A stretch of DNA of 64,000 nucleotides from positions 310,001-374,000 of the forward strand of contig JAULSN010000016.1 of the NCBI GenBank assembly GCA_033439765.1, in the 5' to 3' direction. Below, piece by piece: positions 56,757 to 64,000 of this stretch. The position numbers and the translations under genes are program-made. Positions within the stretch are counted from its first letter, which is position 1. Every line of letters begins with the position of its first letter. The notes under the pieces are model-generated. The model saw only the letters and a list, made by a program, of their open reading frames with translations, ran no database searches and was not told the origin of the DNA. Source of the stretch: Lasiosphaeria ovina. Its lineage: Eukaryota; Ascomycota; Sordariomycetes; Sordariales; Lasiosphaeriaceae.

Positions 56757-57768
56757 CTTGCTCCGACTTGAAGGCGGTCGTGCGCGAGCGCCTTGTATTG
56801 CCGTTGCCCGAAGATGCTGCTGTACACGGGGCTGCTGTTCCAGACTGCCCTGGAAAGTGCAGAGCGGCAGTCCGACATGGTTTGGGGGCCGAGATTTTGC
56901 CGCTTCACCGCTTTTGATTCCCGCCTCCACTGCTAGTCGTTCACCGCGCGCCTGCCTAAGGACGCTATAATTTCTAAGGCTTATAGCGACTAGCAATCGA
57001 CTTCCAAGCACAGCCGAATACATAAGGTAAGGTATGTACCGTACGGTACTGTCCCTAAGGTACCTGCCAAAGGTAGACAGTGTCTTTATGGTCGAAACTC
57101 GAAACATCACATTCTAGATGTATCGCTATGAAACATATGGAAATTTGGCTCGCTGAACGGGGTTTCCGCAATTATGTGCAGCCTATAATAGAATCAATCG
57201 TACAAGATAGCCGGCCCCCAGACTCGTAAACGAGGCGCCCCTGATTATCCGTCCGCGGCCAAAGGTCGTGTTGGACCGCGACCGGGACTCACATTAGCTA
57301 TCTATAGCAATCTCAGATTTGGTGCGCCGTGCCTTCCATTGTCCCAAGCCGTGTTCCGAACAAGCCGTGATCCGAGCCAGAGCAAGCGAGAAAAATTTCC
57401 GTCACGAGAAAACAAGCATTCCGCAAAGGGGTGGCTAGTAGCACCTAGAACGAACCAACTCCGACCCCGTCCCCCATAGCCTTGCTCCGTGGAAAGGAAG
57501 TAAAAAATCACGGGCCCAAGTTAGTCCGATATAGAGGAAATAGGGAATCCGCTAAGACCGACGCTATCCGTCCCCTCGGAAGGACAAACAAAAGAAGGGT
57601 AAAAGAAAAAAGTGGGACAAAAGAATACAATAACTACCAGGACTGGAGCTGGAGAGCAAAAAGGGATCGAAGTATTCGGCCGAGCCGTGTCAAGCATTGC
57701 AACTCGAATCTGCAATCGCAGCTGCTGGCTTCCCGGCTAGGGCACGAGTGCAGGTGCAACCTAGCATC
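56757..57768. other. Intergenic, no gene seen
   Basis: This is the promoter side of MRP17 and the 3' side of the DUF3716 gene. GTAC-rich short palindromes (GTACCGTACGGTAC) lie near 57035-57050. No reading frame or RNA gene is convincing. Confidence 0.5.
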
Positions 57769-60700
57769 CTATTCTGAATCATAGTGAGGCAAGACCTCCG
57801 GGTCCATCTTCTTCCATTCTTCCTCGACATACTCGCTAAAAAGGACCAATCAAGTTAGTACGTGTCTTCGGTAGCGCAATATCAGGGGGTGGGGGGTTTC
57901 AAATACCTAGTCGTCTTGACCAACTTGACTCCAAGTCTCTTCATAAAGATCAAGAAGCGGCGTTTAGTACGCTCACGCTTAAAGTGTGCGAGCATGTCAC
58001 CTCGCCACGTTACGCCCTTGATCTCCTTGGTGCCAATGATGACCTTCTGGCTCGACCCGGCGTACGTGATCTCGGTGAGCTCAGCCAGACGAAGATGGAA
58101 GTCGATGGGGTCCTTGTAGACGCCCCACGTCACCTTGTGTGGCAGGACGTCTTTGAGTACCTGATGCTCGAACATATTATCTTCGTTTCCACCATCGGCC
58201 TTGTCGACCCAGTGCCAGTACTGCGTCACCAGCGTGTTGGTTGATGTCAGGCTGTGCTTGACCTGGTACACTCGCCAGTCAACATTCATCACGTGGTCCC
58301 CACTGAAGGTGTCCGTCGACGTGTATCCGGAATACTCGAGCCCGTCACTTGTAGCTGAGCTGGCTGCAGAAACCGTGCTGAGACGACGCCTCTTCATCTC
58401 CTTAGACTCCCTGGTCTCCCTGCCCTCGTGCTTAGGCGGCGGCGGGGGAGGCGGCGGCGGAAGCGGCGAACGCGAACGTAGTGTCCCCTTCTCTGACCGA
58501 GTGCTATGCCTTGACGAGCCCCCAGCAAGCGGGCCAGTGGTTTTGTGGTGTGAAGAACGCGGACGCGCTGGCAAGTGCGCAGGCTCAGCTTGTGTTGTCT
58601 CCTTTGCCAACTGGGCGGCTTCAGTGGACTTACCCTTTGACGCTGCCTTCGGCGTCGAATCTGACGCCGCTGCTGGCGTTGCTGCTCGGACTGTCTTTTC
58701 CGGCTGGGAAGACTGCGTTGGCTGTTCCGGCTGTGGCGGTTGCGCTGGCTGTGGCGGTTGCGCTGGCTGTGGCGGTTGCGTTGGCTGTGGCGGCACCTCT
58801 GGCTGTGGCGGCACCTCTGGCTGTGTTGGCTGCTCTGGCTGTGTTGGCTGCTCTGGCTGTGGTGGCTGCTCTGGCTGTGTTGGCAGCTCTGGCTGTGGTG
58901 GCTGCTCTGGCTGTGTTGGCAGCTCTGGCTGTGGTGGCTGCTCTGGCTGTACTGGATGTACCGGCTGTGCCGCCTTTGTGAGCTTGACCGGCTCCGCCGG
59001 ACGGACAACTTCCGCCCGCTGAACTGGTTCTGCTGCAAGGATAGCTTCCACTCGGCGCGGTGGCTCTGCTGGCCGGACTACCTCCGCAGGTGGGGCTGGT
59101 GCTATTGCCTGGACTTGGATTTGTTGTGCTGGCCTGACTGGTTCTGGAGGGTATGGTAGAAGTGGTTGCTCTCTGGAGGGTCCACGGGTCGGAGTAGTCT
59201 GGGGAGTTTCATGAGGTTCCTTGCGCTTTAGTGGTCGTACGGCCCTTTTAGGTCCGCCGCTGTCCGATGCACCCTTTTCCATTCGGTAGCCCGACGGCCG
59301 GCCAATGTTGCCAAATCCGCTCTTCGTCCGAAGGGCAATAACCTTCGGATCGTGGTAGAGCTCGTGGATGGTTTTGGAAAGACTGAAATTCTCACCCTGC
59401 TCGACAAGGACCTCGTGGAGGCGCTGACGCAGCCACTGGGATGGAGTGATGTCTATGTTAAACTTGGGCAGCTCCTCTAGAACCTGCACCAACCGGAACA
59501 AAACATCATAATTAACAAGCGTTTTGTTTACAAACTCTTTGCCAACAATCTGGTAAGGATGTAGCTCGCCGTCCTTGAGAAATTTGAGGATGGCATTCCC
59601 GCGGTTGATTTGTCGATTTGCTAAAAACTTGCTTGATTGCGACGAGTTTGCTTGCTGGTGATGGTCAAACTTCTCCTTCCATTTCTGTAGCAGAGGCTCA
59701 ACAAAAGATTCGAGCGGGGTCCAATCGCTCTCCCAATATGGATGGTCGGGAGAAATCTTGACGAGAGGAACACCCCGCATGATGGGCGGCTCGGTAAAAA
59801 CAGAGCTATTGTGGTGAAGGCTAAGAACGCTCTTGTTGATCTCCGGAAGTTCTTGCGAGGGTTCACGAGCTTCCATCTCCGGCGTAACTGTCATAGGAGT
59901 GGAAGAGGCGGCGGGCGTGTCAACCTGGGAGGGTCCCTTGCGCGTGGTGGGGAGAAGCTTTCGGCCACCTGGCTTCGAGTCGCTGCCATCTTTCCCATCG
60001 TTGTCTTTGACGACCGGCGACGTGTTTCTGGCGGCTTGGCTGGCTAATATACTGTTGACGGCCGTAAATCCGTTCATAACCAAGCTATTCTCAGCAGACT
60101 GCTTCCAGATAAGCCCACCCAAAGCGGTTGGCTCTCCAGAAACACCATGGTGTTGTTTTGGGAGTGGCCGTGCAGCAGCGCCGTGGCAGCCTTGTCGGTT
60201 CCACTCGCAGTTGCCGCAGCGGGGAAAGTCATCACCCCCCAAAAGGACACACAAGCTATAAGGGCCAGCGCCCTTTGTGCAGGTTTGGCAGGGGTGTTCC
60301 TGGATTTCCCCCGCGGCCTGAATATAGCAGCTAAGCCACTTGGCGCCTTTGTTGTCGCTAGGCTCATAAATCGACTCCAACGTTTCCGCGTTGAACCTCC
60401 TGCCAGGACGGATCTGAACGCTGCGCTTGATGGGCAGCTGCATGACATGGGTCACCCAGTGGTTGTCGAGGGTGATTGGACGGACCTGCCCGATGATGAC
60501 GCCTGAAGTATCTGTCACGGTAACCGGGACAATGGACTGGTCCTCTGCGGTGGTAGGTCCCACCGGCCGCTCTATGTGCGCTACTTGATCCGCCGGATCA
60601 CCCGGCTGTACTGGAGGAGCTGCTCGGCGAGCGTGAACGGCATCTGCGGTCTGTTCTGGCGGTGGCGCATCGGGAATCGGCGATTGATACGTTTCCGACA

Positions 60701-61397
60701 GCGGCGTAGACTGCGGCGACGTAAGTTCCGAAGTCACCTGGGCCTCCCGCTCAGGCAGCTTGTCCTCATCATCTCCAACGGTGACGACTCCATTGGCAGC
60801 ATTTTCATGCACGAGCTGGGCACCTGGCGAGTCGTGCCTGACCACGGCGCCGACATCGTGTTCATTCTTTTGGGCCTCCCTCCTCTGATAGGCGGAGCCG
60901 CCAGGGCCATATGTCTTGAACCACTGGCGCTTGTCGTCGTCGTCACGTGCCCACGATTCGGCCTGGGCAGCGCGCTTCGCCTGTAGGTCGAGGTCGAGGT
61001 CTTGGATTTGGTCTTGGGTTTGGAGACTCTGCCTATCCAACTCTTCAACCCGCTGCAAGAGCTTAGTGCGCTCGTTGAACTGGTCCAAGAGCTTGCGGTT
61101 GAGATGCTCGGTCTGCCGCCGGTAGGTTTCCTGGAGAGTGCGTTCCTCCTGGGCCCGGAAGACCTTGGTTGAACTCCAATACTTGGCCTGGATCTCGCTC
61201 CAAAGTTCGTGGTTTGGCTCCTGGGGGTGGGCGGGAGCGTCGGCGGGAGCGTGAGTGTGGGCTTGAGCGTGAGCGTGAGCGTGAGCGTGAGCGTGGGTGT
61301 GGGTGTGAGACTCATTCTGGGGGTAGTTATGGGCGTGGGCCGGTTCAGAGTCCTGGCGATTGTCGTCGTTGGCCACCGCCGCCGCCGCCATGGCCAT
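57769..61397 (-). CDS. DUF3716 Cys-rich protein with coiled coil and low-complexity repeats
   Basis: Two exons (61397-57907, 57835-57769; 71-bp intron with CTAAC branch) encode 1185 residues. From the N-terminus: an Ala run and a His-Ala/His-Thr tract, a coiled coil around residues 75-150 (RRQTEHLNRKLLDQFNERTK, LQRVEELDRQSLQTQDQIQD), then the DUF3716 zinc-type cluster near 365-405 (CQTCTKGAGPYSLC ... CGNCEWNRQGCHG). After a linker comes a helical part (KFLKDGELHPYQIVGKEFVN), an ~80-residue Pro-Gln-Pro-Glu repeat, a poly-Pro run, and a C-terminal conserved block (DHVMNVDWRVYQVKHSLTS to WRGDMLAHFKRERTKRRFL). The last exon adds EYVEEEWKKMDPEVLPHY. DUF3716 is found in filamentous fungi, often in nuclear-looking proteins; no function is established. 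Likely nuclear by its KR-rich patches (inference). Confidence 0.8.
58728..58951. repeat. 18-bp coding minisatellite (Pro-Gln-Pro-Glu/Ala-x-x)
   Basis: About 12 imperfect units of 18 bp based on GGCTGTGGTGGCTGCTCT within the DUF3716 gene. On the coding strand they give Pro-Gln-Pro-x repeats. The length is a multiple of three, so units can be gained or lost without breaking the frame, and several other frames stay open here as shadows. Confidence 0.9.
61250..61308. repeat. GAGCGT/GGGTGT hexamer repeat encoding His-Ala and His-Thr
   Basis: Tandem hexamers near the 5' end of the DUF3716 gene, read on the minus strand as alternating His-Ala and His-Thr. A likely site of length variation between strains. 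Confidence 0.88.
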
Positions 61398-64000
61398 GGC
61401 TGATGGGGCACCGAGTGGCCAGCGTGCGTAGTGTGTGCGCGCGCGGGCGCCGCAAGAGGATCAGAAGTTCAACGCGGGCGACGGGACCAGCCTAGAACTT
61501 GCCCAACTGGCCCAATTGGGAATGCAGGCGGAAGAGAAACAGGAGGATGGGGGAGAATTGGAGAGACGCGATAGACGCGATGCGGCGCAATGCGATGCAG
61601 GTCAAAAGTCGAAACGAGGCGAAATGGGAGCGTGTCGTCCGGTCCGTGGTTGAGCCCGTACCTTCGGGTCGTCGCGCGCCCTCAGCTGTCTCACGGCCTC
61701 ACGACTCACGAGGCGGTGCAAAAGTCAAGATAAGAAGCCAGCAGCAGGCCCATCAAGGTTTCCCTCAGTCGCCGCTTGATCCACCCGTCAGCTCAGATCA
61801 GCCTGCAATAATGCGAAAGTTAGCGCGGGGGGCCAGTCACCAATAGGGCATTATAATTTTAACGCTTAGTTGAGATGGCCAGGAAAAAGACAGGCTAACG
61901 TTGCCACGCAGTCCGCACCGTATGGAAAGCAGGGGTGGGGGTGGTTGGAAATAGTCACGGTGTAATAAGTAACGTTAATGCCAATGCCCGCAGCAATGCA
62001 AAAAAATACCAGGAGGAGGACGACATGAACTGAATCGGAAGGCGCGGTGGTATGGAAGGTGCAGTATGGATAGGTACTCCGTACCTAGCAGTATTCGAAC
62101 TAGTAAGTTAGGTAAGGTACACTTTGGACTCGCCGACATATGACACCCGCAATTAAAGAGGGACTCGGGTCAGGTCGACACACATCGAACAACACTTGAC
62201 GTTCGCTTGCGACCCATCCATTGCCCTGCCGAGAACCCGCGCGGACGGGTGCAGCCAGCGACGTGCACTAAGCTGGAGGCTCTGGAGCCTACGGCACTAG
62301 CAGTCACCACAGCGGCCCAACGTCAGCATTGGCGACAACGCCGCTGAGTCTGGATCCCAGGGCTCCCACTAGGTCGGGTACCTTAGTGAGGACAACCCCG
62401 GCAAGTGGGGCACGCAGGATGGCTAGAAGTAAGACGGACAGGGCATGGAGGTAGGTAGCCCCCACTAGAAGGTCGGGTTATAGGGACAGAGAAATGTGCC
62501 TACGCTCAGAAGCTCTAGACTTACCTACCTCGGCTCAAAAACGTCGAGTCTGAAGTAATAACAAGACGCGGTCGGTGGAAGACCGCGGAATGTGTGAATG
62601 GTAAGGTGCCTCAACGGAGTATGGTACGGGAGCATTCGAAAACTCGAAAAGACCAACCTGCGCCCCAACAATGCCCCGAGGGAGGAAGTGGCTTAAGGGG
62701 GACGGCGAAATAAGCTGGAGGTGGAATCGACTAGTAATACTCCGTAACAACAATTCTGCTTCTGGGGGTGTGTGCCGGCGGCGTTGAAAGCGAAACCACT
62801 GAATAGCCACTCAAGAACTCTTGGCGCGCAGGGGAAATATAGTTTGATTATCGCGCTGATTACGGATACTTCTTAGCTCCTGTGCAGATGCGACGACCCT
62901 AATCCGGTTGGAACTTGGCACAGTCGCTGTGCTTATTATCTAACAGCGCAGACGGCCAAGCGACTCATTCGGTTATGGGCTTGATTCGTACTGATACGGA
63001 GCTTGGTACCTCTATATTGACTTTCGCGTTGTGTTCCAGGTTGTTCAGCAGATATATCCACTACTCCGTATAATATGCACCTTAAGTATATGCTCTAGGT
63101 ACTGTGCGTGCCTTTCCACGTGCTAGTACACGCAAACCTTCTATATTAGTAAGTCAGACTAACTAAACACTTAGTACCCAAAGTTTAGGTATTGTACAGT
63201 ACGCTGCGGGAAGGCATTCCGTCGGGGGGGGTACAGGTTGGCCAAGAGAATACAGAGAGGCAGGTAATACGCGATAGCCCCAGACGACATTTCCAAAAAC
63301 GTCCTGTCACAAAATAGGGAATTGATAGCCCCGAAAGCGGTCGCGGCTGCATAAGAAAGTGACCAACTTACGTGGGATGCGCCACCCATGGGAGGGGGGT
63401 TGCCGTGGATTTCATTACATAGTAGGGGGGGTGAATTGCTGCCGACAGAGTGGCTCGAGCGTCAAACATCCGATCACACCACAACACTTTCCGAGCCTCG
63501 ACGGAGTACTCTTACGGAGTACTCTTACGGAGTATAATAACAAGCATCGTAGGCACCAGCCTTTCGGCTGCCAACGTGAAAGTTACCAACCATCTATCCA
63601 CGTGAGTAGTCGGAATACTGGATGTCCCTATTTTCAATTCGTACATACTTCAAAGGCAAAGGGCTCTGAGCAATGCCAGACGCAACGACAGAAGTTGTGG
63701 AGTCTCCAGATATGATCTTGACTGACCTCAGCGAAGCCCTGTGTTACATACCTATGCAATTATGCTTTCAATACTAAAGGGAGGAATGCTTCAAAGGCCC
63801 GGAAACTCTCTCTCTATAAAAGACACTTCAAAGTTTTAGTCGCCAAGGTTAAATACCTAAACAGAATTAATTATATACGGCTATGTGGTAGGGATACGAG
63901 TATAACACTATTTCCAAATATTGTGCAAGTCCAGCAAAATCCCCACCTCCCATCCACATAGGTCAACTTATTTTAAGACATACCAATGATTTCAAGCGCT
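61398..64000. other. Gene-poor end of window with clustered TACTCCGTA motifs
   Basis: 2.6 kb with no supported gene. It includes the promoter of the DUF3716 gene and five exact copies of TACTCCGTA or its complement TACGGAGTA: 62075-62083, 62738-62746, 63062-63070, 63513-63521 and 63526-63534. The last two lie within a 13-bp direct repeat. GGTAC/GTACC words are also common. Confidence 0.6.

Noticed and set aside
58201..59038. Long open frames in Gly-Cys, Ser-Gln-His and Trp-Leu repeats
   Set aside because: These are alternative readings of the 18-bp minisatellite inside the DUF3716 gene, not separate genes.
60734..61411. 225-codon minus-strand frame with Thr-Leu repeats
   Set aside because: It is a shifted reading of the His-Ala tract and coiled-coil region of the DUF3716 gene.
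1..64000. CRISPR array, bacterial operon signals, rRNA genes
   Set aside because: None present; gene structure, introns and families are fungal, and no rDNA-like sequence was seen.
62000..64000. Telomere repeats at the window end
   Set aside because: No TTAGGG arrays occur; the repeated 9-mer is a different sequence.

Overview
This window is nuclear DNA of a filamentous ascomycete, most likely a Sordariomycete (order Hypocreales by gene style; inference). Protein-coding genes carry short 44-130 bp GT-AG introns with CTAAC/CTGAC branch sites. There are HET, NACHT-ankyrin, Zn2Cys6, NmrA and DUF3716-type proteins that are typical of this group, and a transposon whose interior has lost almost all CpA/TpG in favour of TpA, the mark of repeat-induced point mutation (RIP).

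Layout. 0-33 kb and 43-47 kb are accessory and much decayed. They hold the 3' end of a phenol 2-monooxygenase-like gene, a HET pseudogene, a 2EXR/F-box-like protein, an odd intron-bearing tRNA-Pro, a P450, an unrecognised pseudogene, two tandem paralogs of unknown function (one ending in a CaaX-like box), another broken gene, a glutathione transferase, two divergent NmrA-type reductases, a five-exon Zn2Cys6 regulator, a complete RIP-mutated hAT transposon with perfect 8-bp target duplications, a broken phosphatidylserine-decarboxylase-like gene, a second HET pseudogene, a broken gene of unknown family and a broken NACHT-ankyrin (NLR-like) gene. 33.8-42.9 kb carries two large intact genes: a one-module NRPS (C remnant-A-T-C) and a GAF-type hybrid histidine kinase. 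48-61.4 kb is conserved core: sorting nexin MVP1, neddylation ligase DCN1, mitochondrial ribosomal protein bS6m (MRP17) and a 1185-residue DUF3716 protein with repeat tracts. 61.4-64 kb has no recognisable gene but contains a cluster of a short repeated motif.

How the genes may work together. P450, GST, two NmrA-type NAD(P)-binding proteins and a Zn2Cys6 regulator lie within 16 kb, as in detoxification or secondary-metabolite clusters; the decarboxylase relic and the NRPS 6-13 kb further on could be remnants of a larger cluster, but nothing in the sequence proves co-regulation. Three genes of fungal self/non-self recognition or programmed cell death families (two HET, one NACHT-ankyrin) are all disabled. 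The contrast between this pseudogene-rich part and the intact core genes suggests an accessory or subtelomere-like segment joined to conserved chromosome.

All exon boundaries were worked out by eye from splice signals and frame continuity; family names come from recalled motifs, not searches.
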